From positions 1 through 64,000 of the forward strand of contig LDXM01000002.1 of the NCBI GenBank assembly GCA_001443375.1: a stretch of DNA of 64,000 nt. The letters run 5' to 3'. This document shows, piece after piece, positions 41,347-51,312 of the stretch. The notes beneath the pieces are model-generated. The model saw nothing but the letters and a program-made list of their open reading frames with translations. It was not told the DNA's origin and ran no database searches. Each line of letters starts with the position of its first letter. Position 1 is the stretch's first letter. The position numbers and the translations under genes are program-made. Origin of the DNA: Chloroflexi bacterium CSP1-4 (GTDB lineage Bacteria > Chloroflexota > Limnocylindria > Limnocylindrales > CSP1-4).

Positions 41347-42279
41347 TCAGCGCCGCGGCGGGAGGGAGTCGTTGATCGCGTCCGCGACGAGGTTCAAACC
41401 GATCACCACGAGGATCAGCGCCGCGCCCGGGAAGAACCACAGCCACCAGGCTACCCGCAGGAAACCCTGCGCCTGGCTGGCGAGGTAGCCGAGACTGATC
41501 GCATTCGGGTCGCCGAGCCCGAGGAATCCGAGGCTCGCCTCGACCAGGATGACCTGGGCGATGAGGAGCGCGAAGTAGACGATCGTCGCCGGCAGTGCGT
41601 GGGGCAGCATGTGGCGGAGGAGGATCCGCAGTTCGCTGCAGCCAAGGGCGCGCGCCGCCTCGACGAATTGCCGCTCCCGGACCGACAGGATCTCGGCCCG
41701 GACCACGCGGGCGAGGAGCACCCACGAGGTGAGCGCCAGGACCAGGACGATCCGGTCGAGGCCGGGACCGAAGAGCGCGATCACCATCATCGCCAGGAAG
41801 AATCGCGGCAGGACCTGCCAGAACTCGCTCAGGCGCATGAGGAGATCGTCAAGCCGGCCGCCGCGCGCCCCAGCCGCCGCCCCGACGCCAACGCCGAGGG
41901 GCAGCACGATGAGTCCCACGAGCAACGCGACGAGGACGGTCGTCCGGACCCCGTACACCAGCCCGGACAGGAGGTCGCGGCCGAGGTCGTCGGTCCCCAT
42001 CCGGTAGGCCGCCGAGGGCGGGGCGAGTGGTGGCCCGACCGGCACGAGCGGGTCCGCCGGCGCCAGGACGTCGGCGAGAGCCGCGACGACGAGGAACCCG
42101 AGGACGATCAGCAGCCCGAGCCAGCCGGTGGCCGTGCGGACTCGACCGCGGGACCGTCGTCGGTCCGAGGTCGCGACACGACGCTCGGCGTCTGTCGCGC
42201 GCGGCCACGCCGGGGCCTCGGCGGCCGGATGGCCTGCCGCAGGCTCAGCGATAGCGGATGCGCGGGTCCAGCCGAACAT
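41347..42279 (-). CDS. Peptide/nickel-type ABC transporter permease (DppC-like)
   Basis: 310 residues: an extended N-terminus, TM1 (GLLIVLGFLVVAALADVLAP), then the DppC-type MGTDDLGRDLLSGLVYGVRTTVL and the EAA-loop region REILSVRERQFVEAARALGCSELRILLRHMLPHALP. It overlaps the DppB-like gene by 35 nt. It forms the membrane channel with the 42245 product. Proximity to a nickel enzyme makes nickel uptake conceivable, but the binding protein does not show this. Confidence 0.88.
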   Translation of the reverse strand: MFGWTRASAIAEPAAGHPAAEAPAWPRATDAERRVATSDRRRSRGRVRTATGWLGLLIVLGFLVVAALADVLAPADPLVPVGPPLAPPSAAYRMGTDDLGRDLLSGLVYGVRTTVLVALLVGLIVLPLGVGVGAAAGARGGRLDDLLMRLSEFWQVLPRFFLAMMVIALFGPGLDRIVLVLALTSWVLLARVVRAEILSVRERQFVEAARALGCSELRILLRHMLPHALPATIVYFALLIAQVILVEASLGFLGLGDPNAISLGYLASQAQGFLRVAWWLWFFPGAALILVVIGLNLVADAINDSLPPRR

Positions 42280-43210
42280 ATGCGAGATCGGTCATGACGT
42301 TGGCGAAGACGACGCTCAACCCGACGACCAGGAAGATCCCCAGGACGACCGGGATGTCCCGGGCCTGGACCGATGAGAGCAGGAGTCGCCCGATCCCCGG
42401 CCAGCCGAAGACCATCTCGACGAGCACGGCCCCCGAGAGGAGATGGCCGACCCGACCGCCGATGACGGTCAGGACCGGCAGCATCGCCAATGGCAGGGCG
42501 TGGCGGGTGAGGACCCGGCTCTCGGGGAGACCCTTGGCCCGGGCCGTGCGGACGTAGTCCTGGCGGAGCTCGTCGAGTAGCCCGATCCGCGTCAGCCGGG
42601 CGATCGCCGCCACCTCCCCGGCGGCGAGCACGGCCATCGGCAGGAGGAGGTGCCTGGCGACGTCGGCGATCGCGCCGAGCCCCGTCGCCGACGAGCGTGG
42701 ATCGGTCATCCCGCCGATCGGGAACCAGCCGGCATGGAGGGCGAGCGCGAGCAGCGCCAGCTGGGCGAGCCAGAATGCCGGCGTCGCAAGCAGCGTGAGG
42801 GCGGCGAGGTTGATCGCCACGTCCGGCCCACGACCGGCGTGCGAGGCGGCGACCACGCCCAGCGCGATCCCGATCAGTGTCGACACCACGAGCGCCGAGC
42901 CCGTCAGCAGAAGGGTCGCAGGCAGGCGCTCGAGAACCACGTCGAGCGCGGGCCGACCCAGCACGTAGGACACCCCGAGGTCCAGGCGTGCCACGTTGGC
43001 CACGAAGACCCCGAGCTGCTCGGCGAGGGATCGATCAAGGCCGAACTTGGCCCGCATTTCGGCGTAGTACGCGGCATCGCCGTGCTCGCCGGCAAGCGCC
43101 ACGACCGGGTCGCCCGGCGCAAGGTGGATGAGCAGGAAGCTGACGAGAAGGATCCCGGAGACCGCGAGCGGGACCTGGAGCAGGCGCCAGGCGAGGTAGC
43201 GTCCGGTCAC
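42245..43210 (-). CDS. Peptide/nickel-type ABC transporter permease (DppB-like)
   Basis: 321 residues from GTG overlapping the binding-protein stop (GTGA). DppB hallmarks: N-terminal LLQVPLAVSGILLVSFLLIHLAPGDPV, six TM helices and the EAA loop LRQDYVRTARAKGLPESRVLTRHALP. Partner of the DppC-like permease. ATP-binding subunits (DppD/DppF) are absent from the cluster and must be supplied elsewhere, or the system is non-functional. Confidence 0.9.
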   Translation of the reverse strand: MTGRYLAWRLLQVPLAVSGILLVSFLLIHLAPGDPVVALAGEHGDAAYYAEMRAKFGLDRSLAEQLGVFVANVARLDLGVSYVLGRPALDVVLERLPATLLLTGSALVVSTLIGIALGVVAASHAGRGPDVAINLAALTLLATPAFWLAQLALLALALHAGWFPIGGMTDPRSSATGLGAIADVARHLLLPMAVLAAGEVAAIARLTRIGLLDELRQDYVRTARAKGLPESRVLTRHALPLAMLPVLTVIGGRVGHLLSGAVLVEMVFGWPGIGRLLLSSVQARDIPVVLGIFLVVGLSVVFANVMTDLAYVRLDPRIRYR

Positions 43211-44853
43211 GGCCGACAGGTCGCCGCTTCGGCGAACTGGGCATATGGCGCGAAACCCATGCAGGCCAGGCGGTACGCTCGAGTTCCCGCCGTCTCGACG
43301 AGCCAGACGTACGGCTGGTCCTTGACGACCTGCTCCTGGATCTGGCGGTAGATCTTCGCGCGCGCGGCAGCGCCGAACGTCTGCTGGGCTTGATCGAACA
43401 GCGCGTCGACCTCGGGGTTCCGGTACGCGGCCGCGTTCGAGAACGGAATCGGACCGATCTGCGACGACACGAACATCCGTCGGACGCCGATCTCCGGGTC
43501 CGTCCCGTTGCAGTAGGAGATGATGTTGGTGTCGAAGTCGCGAGCCTTGAAGACCGTGTCGGCGAAGACCGGTGGATCGAGCGGCTTGAGCGCCACATCG
43601 ATACCGACCGTCCCGAGCTGCGCCCGGAGGAGCTCGCCGTAGCGGGCGAACGACGGGAAGTGGAGGAAGTCGATCTTGAGCGGCGTGCCGTCGGCCACGC
43701 CGGCGACCCCGGACGCAGTCCGGATCCCACCGTCGGCGGCCTTCCAGCCCGCCTCGTCGAGCCGGGCGGCGGCAGCCTTCGTGTCGAACGCGGGCATCGC
43801 CAGCCCGGTCGCGTGCGCCCAGGCAATGCCGCTCGAAATCGGCGCCTCCGCGACCCGGCCCTCGCCGAACAGGATCAGGTCGACGTACTGCTGGCGATCG
43901 ATGGCGCTGGCGATCGCTCGCCGGACCCGAACGTCCTGCAGGATCGGCCGGTCGAGGTTGAAGCCGACGGTCATGATGCAGTTCGAGCCACCCGGGTTGC
44001 GGTCGGTCCGCACGAACTTCAGGTTCGGGTCACTCGCGAGGCGCTGCTGATCGGGTCCGGGGAGGCCCCACAGCCAGTCGACCTCGCCCTTCTCGAGCGC
44101 GATGACCTGGCTGCCGGCATCCGGCATGATGCGCATGACCACTGCGTCGAGCTTCGGCAGGCCAGGCTTCCAGTACGCCTCGTTTCGCGCGAGCTCGATC
44201 TCGGTGCCCGGCGCGTACGATACGAACTTGAACGGGCCGGTACCGACCGGCGCGAGGTTGGCCGGGTTCTCTGACGGGTCGCTCCCCTCATAGATGTGCT
44301 TCGCGATGATCGGTGCCTCGGTCACGTCAAGCTGCTGGAGGAGCGGCGCGTACGGGTGCTTGAAGCGGAACACGACGGTCGAGGCATCGGGCGTCTCGAT
44401 CGCCTCCAGGGCCGGACCCACCGAGGCACGGGTCCGAGAGTGGAACTTCAGGAGAACCTCGTCGAAGGTGAACTTGACGTCCGCCGAGGTGAACGGCCGG
44501 CCGTCATGCCAGGTGACCCCTTGTCGGAGCTTGAATCGGTAGACCTTGCCGTCCTCCTCGACGACCCAGCTTTCGGCCAGCTCGGGGATCGGCTCGAGGT
44601 TCGGGCCGAGGCCGACGAGACCGTTGTACAGGAGCTCGCTGGCGGTGTGCGTGGCGCCGCTCGTCGTGGTCGCCGGGTTGAGCTGCCCCGGGTCGGCGCC
44701 GATCGCCACGACGAGCGTCCCGCCGCCGCCAGCCGTTGGGGGAGCACTGGTCGCCGGCGCCGGCGACACCGCCGGCGACGGGGTTACCGCCGGCGCGCAG
44801 GCACCGATGACGGTGGAGAGGAGAACGGCGAAGACCAACGACCGCGTGCGCAC
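43207..44853 (-). CDS. ABC transporter substrate-binding lipoprotein, family 5
   Basis: 548 residues from GTG 44853, chosen for GGAGG with a 5-nt spacer and a compact lipoprotein signal (SLVFAVLLSTVIGAC, lipobox Cys); the track start at 44880 is in frame. The mature part has the SBP_bac_5 pattern: LNPATTTSGATHTASELLYNGLVG, YRFKLRQGVTWHDGRPFTSADV, GTGPFKFVSYAPG, VRRAIASAIDR. It binds oligopeptides or related solutes. First gene of a binding protein-DppB-DppC operon. Confidence 0.9.
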   Translation of the reverse strand: MRTRSLVFAVLLSTVIGACAPAVTPSPAVSPAPATSAPPTAGGGGTLVVAIGADPGQLNPATTTSGATHTASELLYNGLVGLGPNLEPIPELAESWVVEEDGKVYRFKLRQGVTWHDGRPFTSADVKFTFDEVLLKFHSRTRASVGPALEAIETPDASTVVFRFKHPYAPLLQQLDVTEAPIIAKHIYEGSDPSENPANLAPVGTGPFKFVSYAPGTEIELARNEAYWKPGLPKLDAVVMRIMPDAGSQVIALEKGEVDWLWGLPGPDQQRLASDPNLKFVRTDRNPGGSNCIMTVGFNLDRPILQDVRVRRAIASAIDRQQYVDLILFGEGRVAEAPISSGIAWAHATGLAMPAFDTKAAAARLDEAGWKAADGGIRTASGVAGVADGTPLKIDFLHFPSFARYGELLRAQLGTVGIDVALKPLDPPVFADTVFKARDFDTNIISYCNGTDPEIGVRRMFVSSQIGPIPFSNAAAYRNPEVDALFDQAQQTFGAAARAKIYRQIQEQVVKDQPYVWLVETAGTRAYRLACMGFAPYAQFAEAATCRP

Positions 44854-44991
44854 ATCACCCTCCATCGAAGACGCCGTCACCCCGCGTCTGCGAAGTCGCA
44901 GCGTATCCGTGAGAGCGCGGGGCCACTAAGTGCTGGCCCCCTCTAGGTGGCCTGCTCCGGGGAATGCGCGGGCCGCCGGACGGCGCCGGCG

Positions 44992-45490
44992 TCAGTCGGT
45001 CATCAGGTTCTCGCCCACGGCGTCGCGCCACCGGCCCGCGTCCACGAACGACAGGAAGGCCTCCCCGACGGGACCGAACCGGCGATCCGGCGGGTACACG
45101 AGGTGCCGGTGCCGGCGGAGAGGAAAGCCTGTCACCGGGAGCTCGACCACGACCCCGAGACGTAGTGCGACCGAGACGGCGTAGCGCGAGAAGATAGCGA
45201 CCCCCAGACCCCGAGCCACGGCCCGCTTGATCGCGGCGCTACTGGCCAGGTCCATCGCGACCTGTACCGGGCGTCCGGTCTTGGGGAGAGCCTCCTCGGC
45301 GGTCTCGCGCGTCCCCGAGCCGGGCTCGCAAAGGATGAACGGCTCATCCGCGAGGCGCGCCAGCGAAACACGACGGGCACCGGCCAGCGGATGCCCTGGT
45401 GCCGCGATGACGAGGTCCACGTCCGACGCAAGACCGAGCTGACCAGTCAGATCGAGGCGGCCTTTCGGTTGCGTTGGTCGGGGCGAGAGG
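44992..45490 (-). pseudogene. Truncated LysR-type regulator (C-terminal half only)
   Basis: The last approximately 155 codons encode the second half of a LysR effector domain (VDLVIAAPGHPLAGARRVSLARLADEPF, AAIKRAVARGLGVAIFSRYAV). The HTH and first half of the effector domain are missing. Homology fades at about 45460-45490, exactly where a 17-nt tRNA-Pro-end-like sequence occurs. The frame stays open to 45903, but the upstream residues are basic and without family resemblance. Probably cut by a recombination event. Confidence 0.75.
45474..45490. repeat. Third, partial copy of the tRNA-Pro 3'-end sequence
   Basis: TTGGTCGGGGCGAGAGG equals 50932-50948 over 17 nt, in the same orientation as the other two copies. 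It sits at the breakpoint of the LysR fragment. It is also the left arm of an imperfect hairpin (45472-45509), so a chance match is possible. Confidence 0.45.
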
Positions 45491-45570
45491 CATAGCCCCG
45501 CGACCAACGACCTTCCGATCACGATGCGGCTCGCCGAGCCACCGGAACCGCACGAGCTGGACCGGAGCGC

Positions 45571-45816
45571 ATGACTCGCCAGCGCTCTCACGACCCCGCC
45601 GGACGCGCCACGGATCGTGAGGTCGGCGTGGTTGCGGCAGTCCTCGTTGCCGGGTCGGAGAAGGCCGCCGCCCACCGACTCGGGCTGTCGCACTCGACCG
45701 TGAAGCACCACCTGGCGAACGCGCGGTACAAGGTGGGGGCGGCGACGACCGCGCAGCTCGTGTGGATCCTGGCGCCGCGGCTGCCCGATCCCGAGGGTGT
45801 CCAGACGGACGACTAG
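45571..45816 (+). CDS. Small LuxR-type HTH protein
   Basis: 81 residues, essentially a lone LuxR/GerE-type helix-turn-helix (DREVGVVAAVLVAGSEKAAAHRLG, SHSTVKHHLANARYKVGAATTAQLVW). No receiver or sensor domain. A 16-codon ORF (ATG 45524) ends in an ATGA overlap with its start and may be a coupled leader or a remnant of a longer gene. Possibly a regulator of the mobile segment; a degenerate tRNA follows immediately downstream. Confidence 0.75.
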   Translation: MTRQRSHDPAGRATDREVGVVAAVLVAGSEKAAAHRLGLSHSTVKHHLANARYKVGAATTAQLVWILAPRLPDPEGVQTDD

Positions 45817-45820
45817 CGGG

Positions 45821-45894
45821 TCTGCCGGAATGGATCCGAACCTGTGACCTTCGGCCCCGAAGGGCCGACGCTCGATCCACTGAACTTCCAGGCG
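45821..45894 (-). pseudogene. Degenerate tRNA-Arg-like sequence
   Basis: Read on the minus strand, GTTCAGTGGATCGAGC (D-arm), TCGGCCCTTCGGGGCCGA (anticodon arm, one base too long) and ACAGGTTCGGATCC (T-arm start) align with a tRNA-Arg of the UCG/CCG type. The T-stem has two mispairs and the acceptor stem pairs at only five of seven positions, so the gene is likely dead. It is a probable scar of recombination at a tRNA gene. Confidence 0.55.
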
Positions 45895-45969
45895 CGCGGG
45901 CAACGACCAGACCGGGCTTGCGCCTGTTAGGCCTTCGGCTTCTGGTGTTCGAAGGAGGTTCGGGCAACC

Positions 45970-46845
45970 TCATGGCTCGATCCGGACGCTGTCGACGATC
46001 GCTCGCAGCTCGGCAAGATCCTCCGCGGGCGAGCCGGGGGACCCTTCCGCCGCGATCATCAGACGCGTCCCTTCGACGTCGACGATCCAGAACTCCTCCC
46101 GGTAGCCAGGCCCCGTGTAGCCATAGAACGCGTCCCCTGGTTCGGCGGTGTCGATGAACCCGACCCAGCTCTTGAGGTTGCCTTCGACGCATCCGGTGAA
46201 ACGGAGGTCGTTTCCCGTTCCATCGACCGGCAGGTCGGGCACGGTCCATTCCAGATGCTTCCCGCTGTAGCCATCGATGGTCACGTCCCTCGTGGGCGCC
46301 GTCACCTGGAACGGAGCCAGGTCCGCCAGCGCTTCCGCCAGGTCGTCGACGCTCGGCCCGACCGGTGGATCGGCCCATGAATGGTCGCGGCACCCATCAC
46401 TCACCAGGTTCGTCACGGTGGTGATGCTCACGCCGACGTGTGAGGGGTTGCCTGGGCAGCCACTGGCCGAACAAGCCGTTCCCTGATTGGCGAACTTGGC
46501 AGCGCCGATCCACATCGACCATCCCTCGGCGGGGATCTGGTACACCACGCGGAGAGCGGTGGCGGGGTCGCCGTCGGGGTCGATGAAGTACGTTCCGGGC
46601 TCGAGTGGAGCGAACGGCTCGATCTCCATGACGTCCAGGACCGACGGCGTGGAGCTTGGTGTCGGGGCGGAGCTCGGCGTCCGCGTCGGGGTCGACGGTG
46701 GGCTGAGCGTCGGGTTCGTCGTAGCTCCCGGGGCGGAACTCCCGCAGCCCGAAACGATGCCAACGACGAGTGCGATGGCCAGGGTCGCTCGCGCAACCGC
46801 TCGTGCGGCAAGCGTGAAGTGGGTCGCCGTTACCCTCGTGTCCAC
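45970..46845 (-). CDS. Putative secreted lipoprotein
   Basis: 291 residues from GTG. Lipoprotein signal ending in GIVSGCGSS, a long Ser/Thr/Pro linker, then a globular domain (residues about 70-290) with paired cysteines (GTACSASGCPGN) and a C-terminal AEDLAELRAIVDSVRIEP. The ending resembles other surface lipoproteins of this phylum, but I do not recognise the family. It overlaps the preceding small gene by 16 nt and appears to be last in the sigma/anti-sigma operon. Confidence 0.75.
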   Translation of the reverse strand: MDTRVTATHFTLAARAVARATLAIALVVGIVSGCGSSAPGATTNPTLSPPSTPTRTPSSAPTPSSTPSVLDVMEIEPFAPLEPGTYFIDPDGDPATALRVVYQIPAEGWSMWIGAAKFANQGTACSASGCPGNPSHVGVSITTVTNLVSDGCRDHSWADPPVGPSVDDLAEALADLAPFQVTAPTRDVTIDGYSGKHLEWTVPDLPVDGTGNDLRFTGCVEGNLKSWVGFIDTAEPGDAFYGYTGPGYREEFWIVDVEGTRLMIAAEGSPGSPAEDLAELRAIVDSVRIEP

Positions 46846-47099
46846 TCTAGCCCCGCCGGGTCGATCAGCGCGTCGCGCAGTGAGTCGTAGGAAAGGCTGA
46901 GGTTTCTCAGCTGCTCTTCGAGCGGTGCACCGCTGAGCGCGTGGGCTTGGCTGCCGTCGTCGCAGGCGTGGTCGGGCTGTGCGATGACGATCGTGCTCGC
47001 GTCTCGCGGCGCAGCGACCGCGGTCATGGTTGACAAGGCCCCATCGCAGAAGGACGCGAAGTCACCGCGAATGGTCACCCCATAGGAGCCGTCGGGCAT
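46830..47099 (-). CDS. Small hypothetical protein of the sigma-factor operon
   Basis: 89 residues from the ATG at 47099, which has GGAGGTGA with a 5-nt spacer; the track start at 47114 is less well placed. It lies between the propeller anti-sigma-like gene and the lipoprotein on the same strand. Two cysteines (FCDGAL, HACDDG) could pair if exported, but no signal peptide is visible. No family recognised. Confidence 0.55.
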   Translation of the reverse strand: MPDGSYGVTIRGDFASFCDGALSTMTAVAAPRDASTIVIAQPDHACDDGSQAHALSGAPLEEQLRNLSLSYDSLRDALIDPAGLEWTRG

Positions 47100-47104
47100 C
47101 GCCG

Positions 47105-48643
47105 TCACCTCCATCGTGAGATGGCTGCTATCAGGTTGCCGGTCGGTCGCCTTCCAGGTGCCGGTGAAGTCAACGGGTTGACCGGGGTGATCGTGGGATT
47201 CGCCGGCGCTGGAGCCGCGCTGGTGTTCGCCCCATTCCCTGCTGGCTCTGAACCGGAGATCCAGACTGCTGGCCTGTTGTCGGACTCGCCGCCGACGATG
47301 AAGTCAGACCCCCATGCTGCGGCCACATTGGCCTCCGCACCGGTCGGAGCCCCGAACCGATCGTCGACGGGCAGTCGTGACCAAGAGCGTCCGTCAGGCG
47401 ACGTCCAGATCACCGTCTCTGCGGATGGGCAATCGAGCATGCAGACGCCGTCGGCCCCGACCGCGATGTACCCGGCAGCCCCTGCAGCGATCGATCTCAG
47501 GTGCATCTCGACCCGCCACCCATCGTCGTTGTGAAGCGCCGGCCAACGAGACGGCCCGAAGGCGTCTTCGGCGACGTGCTCCCATGACCGTCCGTCGGCG
47601 GAGAGCCACACGTCGGCGGAGAGCCACACGTCGGAGGAGTCCTCGACGACGAAGCCGTTGGGCCCTCCCGCCACCGTCGCATACCGCGTAGATTGCGGAA
47701 CAGGCACGCTCGCCCACGAGAGGCCGTCGTTCGAGGCCCAGAGAACGGGCACGAAGGTCCCCGAGTTGTCGTCGTGGATCCAGGAGGACACTCCCCAGGC
47801 GATCAGGTTGCGCCCCGACACGGCGACGCCCAGCATCTCGACGGCGCCCTGCGTCTGGACTCGATCCAGCGGGCGCTCCAGCTGCGACGGCTCGCTTGGA
47901 GCCGGCGGTACATCGGCTAGCGTCCAGTCGGTTCCATCCGTGGAGTACCACGCCTTGTTGTCGCTGCCGACGGCCACGACGCCGGGACCGGCGACGGCTG
48001 CGGCGATCGGCGTACCCGCGCGGAGGTCCGGGTCCATCGCCGAGTCGGCGATGCGCTGCCAGCTCAAGCCGTCTTCGGATGCGAGCACGTCGTTCCCGAC
48101 AAGCAGGAACCTCTGATCCGTGGCAACCAGCGCCGCGCCGTTGTGTCCGACCGGCCCATGCTGATCAGCCGGCACGCGCGTCCAGTCGCGACCGTCGGCG
48201 GAGAAGTACAGCCGGGACTCGTCACCTTCGCCCACTGCCGCGAGTAGGCCACGTGGGCCGGCGGCAACCGCGAATACACCACCCTCGGCCCCCGAGTCGA
48301 TCACCACTCGCCGCCAGGCACCCGGCGTGGTGGGCAGGGCAGGCGGTCGTTCCGGCTGATTCCTTTGTGAGCCGATGTAGACGACGCCGGCGACAAGGAG
48401 CGTAACCATCAGGGACAGCGCCGCGAACACGACGGCCACCCGCGCGAGGCCTTGGCGTCGCACTGCGATGTCCACCGAAAGCCACCTTTCGAGGAACGTC
48501 CACGCGGGCCGCTGCCGCGTGCGACCGGCCTGCGCGACGATGTCAGGGAGGTAGTCGGGCCGCGCCGGGCCGGCTACGTCGCCAAGGGCGGCATGCAGCT
48601 GGTCAGTGGAGAAGGAGCGAGGGGTCGTGTACTTCCGGTTCAT
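47105..48643 (-). CDS. Membrane-anchored beta-propeller protein, probable anti-sigma/sensor partner
   Basis: 512 residues. N-terminal cytoplasmic region of about 70 residues, one TM (VAVVFAALSLMVTLLVAGVVYIG), then an extracytoplasmic propeller built from BNR/sialidase-like repeats (YFSADGRDWTRV, ASEDGLSWQRI, YSTDGTDWTL, WASNDGLSWASV, WTSPDGRSWSRL). It starts in the sigma-factor stop (ATGA). That position and topology suggest an anti-sigma factor with a sensing domain, although no classical zinc anti-sigma motif is seen. A recent 18-nt duplication repeats DVWLSA. Confidence 0.78.
   Translation of the reverse strand: MNRKYTTPRSFSTDQLHAALGDVAGPARPDYLPDIVAQAGRTRQRPAWTFLERWLSVDIAVRRQGLARVAVVFAALSLMVTLLVAGVVYIGSQRNQPERPPALPTTPGAWRRVVIDSGAEGGVFAVAAGPRGLLAAVGEGDESRLYFSADGRDWTRVPADQHGPVGHNGAALVATDQRFLLVGNDVLASEDGLSWQRIADSAMDPDLRAGTPIAAAVAGPGVVAVGSDNKAWYSTDGTDWTLADVPPAPSEPSQLERPLDRVQTQGAVEMLGVAVSGRNLIAWGVSSWIHDDNSGTFVPVLWASNDGLSWASVPVPQSTRYATVAGGPNGFVVEDSSDVWLSADVWLSADGRSWEHVAEDAFGPSRWPALHNDDGWRVEMHLRSIAAGAAGYIAVGADGVCMLDCPSAETVIWTSPDGRSWSRLPVDDRFGAPTGAEANVAAAWGSDFIVGGESDNRPAVWISGSEPAGNGANTSAAPAPANPTITPVNPLTSPAPGRRPTGNLIAAISRWR
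47593..47628. repeat. Perfect 18-nt tandem duplication inside the propeller gene
   Basis: CGTCGGCGGAGAGCCACA occurs twice in direct succession, adding six in-frame residues (LSADVW) to one propeller repeat. Its perfection suggests a recent slippage event. Confidence 0.9.
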
Positions 48644-49260
48644 GCGAATCGCTCCGTGGCCGTTGCCGGGACCGGCAACTCGTTCTCGTCGGCGACACTG
48701 ATGCGCATCGCCGCGAGCGCTCGGTTCAGGCGGGATTTGGCCGTCCCGACCGGGATGCCGAGCGTGGCGGCGGTCTCGGGCAGCGTGAGATCGAGGTAGT
48801 AGTGCAGCACGACGACCGCGCGTTGGGCGGGGTCGACGGCCGCGAGCATGCGTTCGACGTAGAGCGTGTCGGCTACCCGGGACGTGGGGTCCGAGACCGG
48901 TGCGTCGTGGAATGGCGTGAGCTCGACTTCGAAGGTTCGGCCGCGCCGCTTTCGAGCGATGTCAAGGCAGGCGTTGACGGTCAGCCGGTGGAGCCAAGCA
49001 CCCAACCTGTCCGGGTCCCGAAGCCCGCGCAGGTTCTTCCATGCCCGAAGCGTCGCCTCCTGGACCGCATCGCGCGCGAGCTCCGGGTCGCGGAGGATCA
49101 GCCGGGCGGCAGTGTCCAGTCGCGCCAGGTGCTCGCCGACGAGCATCCCGAAGGCCTCATGATCGCCTTGGCTCGCCTGCTCAAAGAGACGCGTCAGGTC
49201 CACGGTGTCCTCATGTCTCGCCGCGGCGAACGACCGCGGATACCCATATTGACTCGCCAT
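48640..49260 (-). CDS. ECF-type RNA polymerase sigma factor
   Basis: About 206 residues from ATG 49260; a GTG at 49203 with nearby GAGGA is an alternative. Region 2 is LFEQASQGDHEAFGMLVGEHLARLD through AVQEATLRAWKNLRGLRDPDRLGAWLHRLTVNACLD. Region 4 is LPETAATLGIPVGTAKSRLNRALAAMR. It is translationally coupled to the propeller membrane protein, the usual sigma/anti-sigma pairing. Likely controls an envelope response; targets are unknown. Confidence 0.9.
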   Translation of the reverse strand: MASQYGYPRSFAAARHEDTVDLTRLFEQASQGDHEAFGMLVGEHLARLDTAARLILRDPELARDAVQEATLRAWKNLRGLRDPDRLGAWLHRLTVNACLDIARKRRGRTFEVELTPFHDAPVSDPTSRVADTLYVERMLAAVDPAQRAVVVLHYYLDLTLPETAATLGIPVGTAKSRLNRALAAMRISVADENELPVPATATERFA

Positions 49261-49469
49261 CGAACCCGAACGGTTCCCGGCACGGTCGCGCTCGCCGTTG
49301 CCGTGCGACGAGTTGGGCCGGCGCGAGCCGTTCCATGGACCGACTGAGCCCATGCCGGCGCAGTCGGTCGAGGACGAGGAGCACGACCAGGACGATCGTG
49401 AGCGCGGCCGCTGCGCCGATCCGGGCCGAGGAGTAGACATCGGAACGCGAAGCGTGAGGCCAGGGTGGC

Positions 49470-51009
<1,540 letters not shown>

Positions 51010-51312
51010 ACCGAGATTGCCCGCGGCATCGCACCGCGGCGGCCGGAGTATAGCCGAGGTCCGCGAGACGGCCAATCTTCGGGGCCGTCGTGGTGGGTGC
51101 CGCTCCTCATACGCACGGGCCCGGAGCAGTAGAAGCCACGTGACGCCGGGATGTGCCCCCACGCCCCGCAGGCGCTCACGGGGCGTGCGGATGAGGGCGA
51201 TCCGGCGCCCCGGCGCTTCTAGCGTTCCGTGGGCGTGCGTATGAGGCTCCGCTCGGACCGGCTCGGCTCGGCCGGGCCCGGCTCGGCCCAGACCGGCGCC
51301 AGAACCCCTGCC

